Origin: Hermatobates lingyangjiaoensis
Taxonomy: Eukaryota > Arthropoda > Insecta > Hemiptera > Hermatobatidae
Assembly (NCBI GenBank): GCA_026182355.1
Contig: JAPFBL010000231.1
Span: 558,001 to 622,000 of the forward strand
Direction of reading: 5' to 3'
DNA: 64,000 bases
This document shows positions 44,070-55,550 of this stretch, one piece after another (within the stretch, counting starts at the first letter, position 1; every line of letters begins with the position of its first letter). Position numbers and translations under genes: made by a program. A model generated the notes under the pieces. The model saw nothing but the letters and a program-made list of their open reading frames with translations, was not told the origin of the DNA and did no database searches.

Positions 44070-44099
44070 TTATATATATATATATATATAAATTATACC

Positions 44100-45060
44100 A
44101 TGCCTTGTTGATACCTGTTTTTTAACATGATCTTCAATTTTTCTGAATAACACTCTCATTATTTCATCTACATGGTGTATTATTATGTATAGTGAAGACA
44201 ATGGGGTTGATTTCTTCAGGTTTAAGATAAGGAAGTCGTTTATTCTGTGGGGTGAGTAACCTCTGGGCCTGAGTTACTACCTGGAAGGGTTTCTAAATCC
44301 CCTTGATGTGAATTAAAGATCTTTAAAATTCAGTTACTACTTTTGACTTCAATATTGAGGAGTGGTTTCAGTTTTTGAATTAATATAGCTTCTAAAATTC
44401 CCAGTTTATGGTGATTACTTTCTTTTTTTTATTTTTTTAGTATTTGTAACCAGCATCTCTCGGGTTCATTTTACGTGTGTTACGTGTGCTTCGGCCATTA
44501 AGTGCCTGGTGAGCCTTCCTGATAAGGAGGTGGTAGTCATACCGATGTACGCGTGTTTTTGGGTTGCACAGTCTCCATTAGTACACATATGCTCGTACAC
44601 TAGATTTGTTTCCTTTAGAGGCGAGTTTTTGACTTGGTTATTATTTTTTATTAACAGAATACTCACAGGTGGGCTTTTATAGTAAGTGACCACTGTTACT
44701 TTTTCATTCAAGTTTTTGCAGCTGACATTGTTTCTTACAATGCCTTTTTATACTCTTTCATCAAAATTGTGTTTTTCCAAATACTGATTTTTGTAATAAA
44801 CTTTACGTACTATTGTTTATCTGTCCTCATTAATTTTTTTTTCTTCTTGCATGATGGTATTCTTTTATCAAAATTATCAATGGAGTAATCGTTATTGACA
44901 AAGGCTTGCTTAGTTTTATTAATGTCTCTGTTGCAAATTTCCAACTTCATGCGATTTTGTAAGCTCTGTGTATTAAGGCTTTAATTGCTCAATATTTGTA
45001 GCGTTGAGGGTATTCGCTCCGGACATTGAGGTAGGAGGTTGTATTTGATTCCTTCTTGAA
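44100..45060 (-). pseudogene. Penelope-like element C-terminal region with GIY-YIG endonuclease
   Basis: Penelope-like elements encode a reverse transcriptase followed by a GIY-YIG nuclease. On the minus strand, the thumb-like block IKALIHRAYKI appears near 44980-44950, then (in another frame) NRDINKTKQAFVNNDYSIDN. The frame 44711-44466 contains a cysteine pair (YEHMCTNGDC) and KHAYIGMTTTSLSGRLTRHL, the GIY-YIG core with its conserved arginine. Further on, HHKLGILEAILIQKLKPLLN matches the end of the domain with its glutamate. Several stops and shifts interrupt it. It ends at the TA tract beside family H and is a different lineage from the leader-type elements at 46.8 kb. Confidence 0.82.
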
Positions 45061-45340
45061 TATGCAAATGACTTTGTTATTATAAAAACAGGATCATTCT
45101 GATAAGTTTGGTGGTGATTTACTTAATTAACTTAATACATGTATACACATAAGTTATTTAATATACAAAACTCATAATTAATAATAGCTCATGGAAAACT
45201 AAGTCCAAAATATATAATATAACAAAATATTATCAATATTTAAAACAGCAGTTCACAAACAAAACAGAAATTCTGGGAGTTGTTTATAGGCTGACAAAGC
45301 TAGACGTCTTGTATATATAATCAAACACATAATCTAAGTC

Positions 45341-45373
<33 letters not shown>

Positions 45374-46560
45374 CTAAGTCATAAACATATAATCTAAGTC
45401 AAGAATAATTTTTGTTCCAGTCAAATTTATAAACAGAATCTAATAAATACAATCCTGAAAAAGAACAAATTTCTACAGTTGAATGTCATGATGTGTTTAT
45501 AGTTTGACTATTATTTCAGTAATAATTTATAGCCATTTGTTTGTGAAATTAACAACCAAATAGAACGAAAAATGAAAATCAAATTGTTGTTTACCGGTCT
45601 GAAAGCTGAAAATAAAAAATGAATTGAAAATTAATTACTTGGTATCAAGAACAACTGTGATATTGGTATAGTAATAATTATAATTTATCTCTTTGGTTGT
45701 TTATAATTTCTTTGAAATAATAATAAAATTGCATTTCTCACCTATTTCAGATTACTTTCTACAGTTTTATATTGAGTATGAAGAAATTTACTATATATTT
45801 TCAAAATTAATTAAAATAGAGTTGAACGATTTTTAATTTGAGAAAAACGTTTGTTTAGAATATATTTTAAACATAACTATGTCTTCATGTGTTTGTTGTG
45901 TTCGAATAGTAACACCACAAATCTAGAGAATACATATGAGGTATTCAGAGTTATTGTTGATTTCTCCGTAAATGATTAATTATAACTCGTTTTCTTAAAT
46001 TAAATAAGTTTTTGAAATAATTCGTGACTCAACCAAGTAACAATAGATATATTGTTACAAATGAGAATCAATTAAATACAAAACTAATTATTAATGATTC
46101 TTCAATTCAGGTCAGTGATTTTATTAAATATATTTTAACCGAGTTCATTTCATTAACTTGTTCTTTTATACCTTTCTACATAAAGTGAAAACTCTCTTAT
46201 TAAAATTTGAAATTTCAACAACAGGGAGTAACTTAAGAGCACGTAAATTATAAGACTTCTGTGGTTTTATTGTACACATCTCCCTTATTTTTATATACAT
46301 AATAGGTCCCTTGGCGCTAGTAAATAATACCTGTTCTCTACCAAACATAAAATATTCCCCTAGAGGGTCTCATTATGGTGATAACATTTTGACCTTTTCC
46401 CATAACGGCCTTATAAAATACGTCATCAAATGTTAAAGGAAATACCTTTTATCCCTTTTTTTCGGTTTATTCTAATAGAACCAAATTTTTTAACAGACAA
46501 GGAGAACTGTTTTTATAGGAAGTAAACATCTGAGATATGTCTAAAAATATATATTTGTTC
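45061..46560. other. AT-rich DNA without a recognised gene; (ATA)n at 45340-45372
   Basis: Only an (AAT)n microsatellite was recognised, followed by a short duplicated word (ATAATCTAAGTC, three times at 45318-45402). Confidence 0.5.
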
Positions 46561-46599
46561 AATAACGAATTAGAAATTATGTCAAACATATAATGATTA

Positions 46600-46790
46600 T
46601 CAAATTTTCTTTGATGCCATTTTCAAAGTAGTAAGGGACAGATTGGTTACTATATGTATATATATCGTTAAAATTATAGTAGATTCTACGGAAACGACTT
46701 TTTTTACTAATTACTTTGATATTTTTTACAATCTTTCGTAGTATGGTGATAATTCCAAAGCAAGTTAGCAAACGACATTCAGCAAAACAG
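46600..46790 (-). pseudogene. Penelope-like leader ORF start, family D-like, minus strand
   Basis: The minus strand from 46781 reads ATGTCGTTTGCTAACTTGCT (compare family D) and continues as LRKIVKNIKVISKKSR, then YYNFN, reaching a TA-rich end near 46660. It is a diverged copy of the leader seen in families C and D and lies head to head with the plus-strand copy at 46795. Confidence 0.55.
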
Positions 46791-46794
46791 AAAT

Positions 46795-47152
46795 GATTCC
46801 TTAGTAATTATCACCTTCTCAACAGAAAATTGTAAGAGAGAATAGAAGCTTTTAGCGAAAAAGACCTGAACGAGGAATCTGCTATAAATTTTAACGAAAT
46901 ATGCTTACAAGAGGACTTACTGCCAAAATTTACTATATGGGCTTCACTTCCACGTCACTCAGCCTCCGTATGAATGGTCACAGTTCATCCTTTGGTCAAC
47001 GCAAACAGCTGCCTATTGTTATCCACGTCAATGTTAATAGTCTTCCGTTTAATGAATGTTTAAGGGTGCAAATTTTGAGACAACTCTCCAATTACGGCAC
47101 TCTACGGGCTTCTGAGAAAGCCTTCATTTGTTATTGCCAAAAGTACCCCTGA
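46795..47152 (+). pseudogene. Penelope-like leader joined directly to GIY-YIG endonuclease
   Basis: The first part (46795-46925) is the leader: a degraded QLSPSQQKIV region, then FNEICLQEDLLPKFT. Immediately after, in another frame (46901-47152), comes IYYMGFTSTSLSLRMNGHSS, a GIY-YIG-like core, then NVNSLPFNECLRVQILRQLS and ASEKAFICYC. The entire reverse transcriptase is missing between them. The stop at 47150 ends the reading frame. The join makes a short internally deleted Penelope-like element. The domain call rests on YYMGFTSTSLS with arginine and on the downstream glutamate (SEKAF). Confidence 0.65.
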
Positions 47153-47484
47153 TCTTAACTTGACTAGATAACTTCTTCTATTTTATTTTTATTTTATTTG
47201 TTATTTTATCTTGTTAACTTCAGTCTTATTTCTTTGTTTATTCACGATTTCATCCTTTTCTTTTTCTTCTTTCCTTTCATTCCTCCTTTACTTTAATACG
47301 ATTTTTATTTTTTATTCTTTCATTTATTTCTTCTGTTCCAAGTTGGCGAAGTCGCTACAGTGTGTGTCACTTTGTATTGGTCGGTGGACATATTCACATC
47401 CCCTCTCAACTCCTGTGTTCCTTCATCTTTTTCCTTACCTCTCCTGAAGATGGCAAGACTTTTTTGTTTTGTAGTTATAACATT
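47153..47484 (+). mobile_element. 3' untranslated part of the deleted Penelope-like element
   Basis: A pyrimidine-rich stretch follows the endonuclease relic. It ends with TCTCCTGAAGATGGCAAGAC (47442-47461), which keeps the core and left stem half of the hammerhead-like plan (CTGAAGA, T, GGC) but lacks the right half. A TA tract starts at 47485. Confidence 0.45.
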
Positions 47485-47605
47485 ATATATATATATCAGT
47501 ATACTTTGGGAGCAGACCTTCTTTTAAACACATTTCGTTAAATGCCTTGCTTATTTCTAATTTTGTATGTCTCCTACATACCTTCTCTAAGTGTCTTATA
47601 AGAGT

Positions 47606-47610
<5 letters not shown>
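47483..47610 (-). pseudogene. Penelope-like leader fragment between two TA tracts
   Basis: Between (TA)n at 47485-47495 and at 47610, the minus strand is fully open: KTLIRHLEKVCRRHTKLEI, then SKAFNEMCLKEGLLPKYTDI and IYI of the TA tract. The FNE.CLKEGLLPKYT block matches the leader of families C and D and of the 46.8 kb element, yet the preceding residues differ, so this is a third leader lineage. Confidence 0.6.
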
Positions 47611-47647
<37 letters not shown>

Positions 47648-47656
47648 ATATATATA
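47611..47656. repeat. (TA)n microsatellite
   Basis: A TA tract with one interruption between the leader fragment and a family B dimer. Confidence 0.9.
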
Positions 47657-47950
47657 GAAACAGAGCGAAGTTAAAAGCACACTAATTTTTTGTTTGAACC
47701 GTCTTAAGGTAAGGTAAGAGAGGGAAATCAAGCTCACTGGTCCACAGATGGTTGGAGACTAGAGACAGAGGGTTTCTAACCGACTGCGGATCAGTGGCCT
47801 TGGTTTCCATCTCCTGAAGACAGTTCAAACCAAAAATTAGAGACTATAACTGTGTACTTTTAATTATTCTATGTTTTTTATGTATGTACTCTGAACTATA
47901 TTTGTCCGTTTTGAATCGTATTTTCATCGAAGAAGTATATATATATATAA
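47657..47950. mobile_element. Inverted pseudo-LTR dimer, family B (copy 2)
   Basis: The left arm (47657-47720) and right arm (about 47805-47885) are inverted copies around ATTAG and GGTTCAAAC words. The right arm is extended past the left by family B tail sequence (TTGTCCGTTTTGAATCGT). The plus-strand motif at 47814-47835 has CTGAAGA, spacer C, stem GTT/AAC, and AAAA where GAAA is expected, then the AATT palindrome and A. A short TA tract closes it. Confidence 0.62.
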
Positions 47951-48060
47951 ACTAGAATTTTCAAAAAAACACGCAGAAAAGAAATCACTGAACTCACTAC
48001 TATATTTCGATTTCTTCGTCGTCAGGAATAGATGTGAATCGCTCCAAAGGCTGTTAACGA
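47951..48060 (-). mobile_element. Single pseudo-LTR fragment, family A
   Basis: The minus strand carries CTGACGA (48025-48019), spacer C, a weak GA/TC stem, GAA, palindrome ATAT and A (48008-48004), then the family A body ending at the TA tract. It matches the plus-strand copy at 23286-23404 over its full length, including AATCGCTCCAAAGGCTG. Confidence 0.65.
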
Positions 48061-51000
48061 CTCAGCAGTTATCTGAGTCGTTATGATTTTCCACCACCGA
48101 AAAAATCATAAAATATGTAGTTGATTTGAATTTACTTTTAGTTTGTTATGAATTAAATCATTTACTAACTATGTCATATTAACTCATTATATATTTCCAA
48201 ATTTCTTTCATTAACACATAAATAGTATTTCTATCAGACGTAAGTCTGATAAGTTTGTCACATATTTACCAGTCTGTTGTTGGTGGGGTGTGGACAGTGT
48301 CTAACAATTAAAAATAAGGTTGCAACAATTAACTTAAAAGTTACTAGTTATAAATTTCATGAATTTTTTTATAACTGTTTCTATAGTTGTGACAGAACAG
48401 TTATTATCTCTCGTAATAATTCATAAGATTGAGATAGCCTGATTAAAATAAAACAATTAAATTCGATTACTTTGGATAATATGTTTTCTTAGAATGACCA
48501 GATTTTTTCTACCCAGATCTCGAGACATTCTCATACAACATCTAAAGATGTAGTCAACAATTTTATTGAGTACTTATTTTTACGCTTTTGATCATATATT
48601 TCTCGATTTTTACATAACTTATATTTCATATCAGGAAGTATACCAGATTACTTCTATTTATCTATTACATATTTACTAATGTTAAAATTGTTGTTATCAT
48701 AAGATACCAGACAACAGTTGACTAGGATCTACAATTTGAAAATAATGTGAACCTTCATTGTGATTTACGATAATTATTCTTTATTTGATCATTTTAATTA
48801 ATATTTATTTATTAATATATCACTATAATATTGTATTAAATAGTAAATATAAAGGGAAAGTAAATCTAACAGTACTAGCGAATATAGGAACAAAATGAAT
48901 GAGAGGGCGTAAAATGAAACTACTGAGAAAAGTAAGAAAACGTATAATATTGACCAAGAGAATGGTCCAACTTTGTTTGATAGTTCAAAATAAGTGAATA
49001 TAAGTTGAAATATTTTATTCAAAAGTGCTTTTTAAAGAGATCTTCCGATTGGTGCAGCTGTTTTTGTTAAAAGGTCTGATTGAAGTTTAACTCTTTTGAC
49101 TGTTGAAGTTACACTGATTTGGTTGACTGCCTCTGAATGTCTTCAAATAGACAAAGTACTTTTTTAAGAAACCTCAAACTTTGAATTTAAACCCTTCTTG
49201 AATTGATTTTTAACCCTTAAGACAGAAATTTTAGCGTACCTATAGGTATATTTTTCAAATATCATTTTTGCAAAATACGAATGTTATTCCTTAATTTTGA
49301 ATACATAAAAATAGTAAAATTTATTTCTAAATCATCCAAATTTACAGTACGTGTCAATTACTATTTGATTTCCGTATTTTGACAGTATTTTCAATTCAGT
49401 TGTTCATCCCTTATTTCCTCACTTTTACAAATCAAATTTCCCTTGCTTTTCACCTGATTCAAGTATTCATGACGTGTTTCACTTTTCATGTGTAGCCATA
49501 GCCGTAGCCTTCCTACTGTTAACTTTTCTTTATTTGTCTAATTTTCTCCCTTTTTCATGAGTATCTGGTCACATGTTTCTTTCATTCTTCCTTTGTAGTG
49601 TTGATGAAGGTAATTAGTGGTAATTAATGACGATAATTCCGGGTCTCCGCAGTTATATCTACTGCCACCTTAATTCAGCAGTAGTAGAAATATGGTCTGA
49701 GACCATTTGACCATAAAAAGAAAAAATTGGTGAACGTTGGTCTTTCGTTTTAGAATTGTCAGAAATCCGGGAAAAAATCAAAACGAATTGAGCGAAAAGC
49801 ATAATTTAGTATCTAACGTATGATTTAATGTTGCCCAAAACCATTAGGATTATTTTCAACAGGAACAACTACTATCAATCATATAGCTATCTTCAGACAT
49901 CTTCATCATCAGACATGCAGACATCATCAACAAAATAAAAAATCTGAAATGGCCTATCCTCAGGTTAACCATAAGTAAACATAAAATCAAACTTTTAATT
50001 AATCAAACCTTTTAATTTTTTTGTTTCATTTTATTTAAATGTCGTTATGGATTAGACCTAGTTTATTTTTTTACCAATTTTTCAATCGTTGATTATTCTT
50101 TGTTTTATTATTGCTCTGACATAAAGGAATGAAAGACCCCTAACTTTAGTTATGTAGACTTCTTGACACTTGACACCATATGTGTTATGTCTGTAGCGTT
50201 ATTTTATAGCTGATGAAATATTAAATAATCTTTCCTTAAAAAAAAAAAGGAAAATATGGTTGGAATTTAAACTTTTTTTTAAAAAATATTGAACATCAAG
50301 GATTTGATATTATGAATTAATTTGAATGAGAGTTACTAAAATTCGACTATTCTATAAGATAACAACAAAAAGTTATGCAAGATATAGAGCTGTGTTATAC
50401 AATGACTCAATCATTCATTATGTGACTTTCAATATTGTCATTGTTGTTGACTTAGAAACATCGTTTATTCTAACTGCTGCATAGTGAACAATGTCTAGTT
50501 TTTCGAGGGTAGTGGCGTTAATTGTGGTGGTTAGTTGTTATCATGAATAACAGTATTAACATAAGCTGTATGTCTTGGCTCGATCTCCAGTGGCAGTCAA
50601 GCGTTTGAACAGTCTTGCCTTTTAGTCATCATCTCTTCACCACACTTGTCCACCGTGCTGTCTAATGATTTTGGGATACTGCTTCCTTCTATAGATGGGG
50701 GATGGCATAAAAGTGAGATATACAGTGTCATGACAGAAAGCGTACAGTTGAAAAATAGTCTTTGTGGGACGTACATTAAACATTGCACGACTGTAGGTGA
50801 TTCATTTAAGAGAATGTTTAATGTAAAGATTATTTACCCAAAGAAAAAGGTCATCTGCATATTCAACATTTACTCGTGTTGCACGAATATTTGACTCTGA
50901 TACACCTCAGAATTCTGAGACTCATGACTTTATTCAGTCATAAATCTCATAAACTATGTTATATAAACTTTTTTTATTTCAGTCATGAAAAAGTTTATTT

Positions 51001-53360
51001 TCATACTTCTTAAAATTCCTAGAGAGAAAGACTGGTATATGAGAGAGCTCTCTAGACAATATCATACTCGGTTTTCAGTTCAATAAGTTCAGATATCTTC
51101 CTAAGTTTATAGCGTAGTATAGTGTGCTTTGATACTTTCAGAAATGGTAAAAATAGGATTATTTTTGGTTCAAAGCATTGGTTAAGTCAGTGAACTACCG
51201 TTTTCTCGGTAATTTTTTAGTGACATTGGTGTGACAGGTCATCTGTTATTGTTTTCTCTTTCTTCGATATTTTTCGTGAAATAATTCTGAATTCTGTTGG
51301 AGAAGTCGTCAATGGGTTCCGAAAATTTTTATACTTGGTATACTTAACTTTTCGTTCATGAGTTATATAGTTCATGACTTGATTTGTGTTTTGTAAAGAA
51401 CAGCCTTCGTTAATGCTTCCTCCATGAGTCCCCAGTGTTTAGCTGAATTTGTTTTTTTTTTTGAAGTTCTACTAGCAGAGTTCACTTGAAGCAGAGTATT
51501 GACTTTTCAATGACTGAGTTATGATAAGGATAACTCCGTGTCCACAACTTCTGGTGTCTTTGGTTTTGTAAGTGATAAACGGATAGTTATGTACAAATTC
51601 AGCCCTTGGCAATCTTGTAGAAGACACAAAGCTTAGGTTATGCCAATGACAGTGAGTGTGTTCTTGACAGTAATTATTGTGTAATTTAATTATACACGTA
51701 TTGTGTAAATAGACTCGCTTTGGTGAAGAACGGTCAGAACATCTCGTCTTATGACTTTACATTATTTTACATTGGCTGGTACAGATTAATATTCGTAAAA
51801 GTTGTTTGTTTTCCAAGTTTCAATCAACACTACTTCCAATTTAACGTTATCTTTTATCTTATCTGCAATTTGAAATTTACTGTCAGGTAATTTTTAATTT
51901 CAATGTATTTTGCTGATGTGATGTGGCATGATCATTTGAAATCAGTAAATAGAACATCCATTTCTTTGATATTAGTCAGGAGTTCTCGCAGTCACTCTTG
52001 ACAAAACAATAAGCTATTATACACGTCTTCATTATAGGAGTATAAAATAGTATAGCATTATATAAATTTAACATTTCCAGCAGTCTAAAATACAATGCAA
52101 ACAAGCATCTTTGAGGGTCATGTGTCTCAGCCTTGTGTCTTACTACCTTGTCTAATCAATAAACTTTCTCTTTCATATGTTTTGCACTTTTTACATGACT
52201 TTATAGATATAAGTTCTGTTAACCTTAGACCGTTATTCTTGCAATCTTTTCTTCAAAAGGTTTTTAGTAGATATGAATAAAAATTGTTTAGCAAATCTTT
52301 AATAATAGACCTAATTTTAAAATATTTATGTCTCACAGACATTTGAATTGTGTAGTTCAACAATCCCACAATAAATTGCAGATTGACATTATAGGTCTTA
52401 GCTAACTTGCAGTTTCACTGCCAATTATATCATCAAACTATTATAAATATTTGTTGTCTCCCTATCTTTCAATCTCTCTTTAACTTATCTTATGAGCTCT
52501 CACAGTAATAATATAACACCGAACCAAGAAGAAACTAACTTCCACTTTAACCTTACCCTAAAATACCAGAAGGCAGAAACAAGCGCCCTGAGAACCAGTA
52601 GAAATTTTCAAAGAGGCCGAAGAAGGTGAACCAAGTAGGACAGATGGCTTCCACTGCAGACTATAACACATTCGTCGCAATTTCCAAATACTAAATTCAA
52701 AGGAGTATTTAAAAGGTCTAAAATAGACAATGGGATTACTAAAGTCTCTGAAAGAGGTCTAACTGTGGTACTAGATCTCATCGCTAAAAATGAGGAGAAA
52801 GAAATACCTACCTCATAATGATTGACATTACTGCTCCAGCACGACCTCTAGGTCTTTCAAAAACGAGACTTTAAGACACAGTATCCCCGAAATTCCTCAA
52901 ACCCTCGTCTCCGGAATTCAATTAATCCAACTTAATCTTCTAAATGCACTAAAAACTTCAAATCAACCTTTAATTAATGAAACATATCTCTACCTTATTG
53001 TCAAAGTCTTACATAAGGAGTAAAAAAAGTTCACCACGTTACATGATGATTTAAGGAATTCATGAGTCAATATCATAAAAGGCTACTATTGTTATTAATA
53101 ACAATAATAATTTTAGATATAAAACCTAGTGTTTGTGATTGTATAATTTGAAGCCAGAAGATGGTTATATATTTCTGTAAACTATGTACGTTTTCAGAGT
53201 AATTGAAAAAAAACAAGTTTCCATTTTGTGGTCTTCTTCTCTAATATAATACATAGTGTACCTTTTACCTGTAGCATAAGTAAAATATATTGATCATGAA
53301 ATGATTTGTACTCAAAATGTTTTTATTTGCATATTTTGAGATCTTTAAAGTTCTTTTATG
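48061..53360. other. AT-rich DNA without a recognised gene
   Basis: No gene or element recognised in this 5.3-kb stretch. A GC-richer part at about 52510-52930 contains frames such as SKIDNGITKVSERGLTVVLD, which look protein-like but match nothing I know and are broken by stops. Frames at 48798-49022, 50597-50894 and 52095-52280 show no motif. Confidence 0.45.
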
Positions 53361-53389
53361 ACTCTTCTACTTCACTGTAATTAAAGTGT

Positions 53390-54650
53390 AGAGATCATAA
53401 AAAAAAATCTATTTGGAGATTTTAATGGGTTTACATATTTTGAGTTCTGCGAGTTTTTGTATGACGTTATTTCGATCATGTCTGCGAGTCTGTGGGTGTG
53501 TCTAAAAGTTTGCGGGGACGATATAGTAAACAGTCTTTGATGGATCAAATTGATATTCTACAAAAAAGTGGGCCTCATAGACTAGATGGTTCCTGTTATT
53601 TGGGAGCAATTATACATGATGGTAAAGTCACTTTTTTGCCAGAAATGTATTCTTGGGTAACATTTTTTTCTCTAAACTACTAACTCTAGCGTCTTGGAAT
53701 TTTTGCATTACCATGGAAATAAAGAAACAATGATTGAAAGAAACCTCCGATTTTTAAACAAGAAATATTTTGTTTCAATAAAATTAAAAAAAAGTTACCT
53801 ATGATTTAATGTGAAACTTTGTGAGGAAGATACAAGCCATGCCTATTGAATGTTCAAAATGTAATCAAACTTAAAAATAGAACAGTATGTGACAGATTAG
53901 TTGACGTAATTTTTTTAAAAATTACAATAACTAAAGAGGCATTATGGTACCATTTATGTTATCAGGAAATGTTTTTTTTTGACGCTAAACAACTTATTAA
54001 ATAACAATAAAATTTTGCGAAAAAAATAACAGAAAATTACCAATTTTAAAAAAGAAATTTGAAAAATTCCAAACATCACAGGAGCAATAGAGCTATGAAA
54101 ACTGAACATTCATCCTGGACTAATCGGTCTCCTGCTATACTTTTCGGATTAGTTTACATTTATTTACATTAACTAAAAATTTTTTGAGTTATTCAACTCA
54201 AATAAAATAGATTTTTAGAGGTTTAATGAAAACATTTGAAATGATTTAATGACTTAAAATGAGATGTAAGAAGAATAAATTCTCACATATAAAAAAATCA
54301 ATGGCAGTTCAACATATATAATTTCTGATGCTTTCCATGGCATCATGGTTTTATCTAACAACATGCTCTAACCAATTTATATCTTACATTATTGAACAAA
54401 ACGTAATATATAATCAAATGTAAATTTTCTTATGCTTATGAATTATATTATCTTTGGGCAGCATTTAAGTATGTGGAATGTGCTCTTTGTTCAATATTAA
54501 AAAACGGAAATATTCAATATTAAAGTTGTCAATAAGTTTGATATTATATTTACTCATAGTATAACACATTCCAATTTTTTTATTTAGTTCTCAAATATTT
54601 TGTTAGCCCCATAATTTAAAGTGATTCTGAAGTTGGTAGTTAACATAAAA
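53390..54650 (+). repeat. Coding-like dispersed repeat R27, copy 2
   Basis: The block at 53492-53650 (SKQSLMDQIDILQKSGPHRL, YLGAIIHDGKVTF) matches copies 1 and 3. Similarity to copy 3 continues beyond the coding-like part (AACTACTAACTCTAG..., later ATACAAGCCAT, AAAGAGGCATTATGGTA, GGACTAATCGGTCTCCTGCT) for roughly 700-900 bp. The second block seen in copies 1 and 3 was not found here. Divergence is high. Confidence 0.6.
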
Positions 54651-54689
54651 AGTTAGAAGGCATAAATTGAAATAAGATAGCAGTGGTTC

Positions 54690-55010
54690 TCTTACATAGA
54701 GATCATGGTTTACATCCTTTATTTTTTTGTTACTTATGTTTTCAGTACGATATTAATTTGGTTATTAAGATTTTGTGGTTATTGCATTAAACATCGTAAA
54801 CGTTTGCAGGTTTATACTATTGTAATTATCTCAGGATATTGCTGAAGACGTATAAAATCGGAGCTCGAGTGGATTGATGGTAATATCCTTAGATAACTTA
54901 ATGATTTTAATTAATTAGCGTTACTGTTACCGATGATTTTAAAGCTACCATACAAGTAAAGTGTAACCCTCACATATCCAAATTTCAGAAGACGAAGAAG
55001 AATTTTAAAT
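54690..55010. repeat. Dispersed repeat S, copy 1
   Basis: GATTTTGTGGTTAT, TTAATTA..GTTACTGTTACCGA and AAAGCTACCATACAAGTAAA followed by TAACC..CAC.ATCCA..TTTCAGAAGA recur in order at 56390-56690. No coding potential. Confidence 0.6.
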
Positions 55011-55284
55011 GAATCTATAAGAGTTTTATGAAAACTACGCAAACTATTCTCGTAAGTAAAACATTTAAGAAACCTGACGTGCTCCTAAATGCCACTTTGA
55101 AGTGTGTATATACTGTTTAGTCAAGAATATTATGTATACAGTATATTTAAATATAAATAATGAATTCAAAAGTTTGCAGCATCACGTAAATATTTTAATA
55201 AATTATATAAATATTTTGAATACAGCAATGATGATGGTAGAATGAATTTAGAAATTTTTCCTTTTATATTAAATTTGTGATAGA

Positions 55285-55550
55285 TATATATGTATCAACG
55301 TTCAAACCACAGTAAGAAATCAGAAAAAAACTAAGATCTCAGTTTGATTTTTGTTTCGCATGTTTATTGTGAAATTTTCTTATAATATGTATATAGTGTA
55401 AAAGCCCATTCTTGAAATATCTTATGATGGTTTAAATAAAAAAATAGAGACTGTCAGCAAAAGTTTTTAATTCATCTATGTTTTTTTATGTTTATATTGA
55501 AATTTTGTTGTCCGTTTTAGATTGTTTTGAATCGTTAAAGTTTATTTATA
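55285..55550. mobile_element. Decayed Penelope-type fragments, families F and B
   Basis: At 55290-55345 the minus strand resembles the family F arm (GATCTTAGT...TTTCTTACTGTGGTTTGAA) next to a short TA tract. At 55415-55540 the plus strand resembles family B (AGAGACTGTCAGCAAAAG, tail TTGTCCGTTTTAGATTG). The hammerhead-like cores are eroded. Confidence 0.45.

Noticed and set aside
52510..52930. Possible gene fragment with frames such as SKIDNGITKVSERGLTVVLD
   Set aside because: No family recognised, several stops, no repeat copy in the window; not enough to call.
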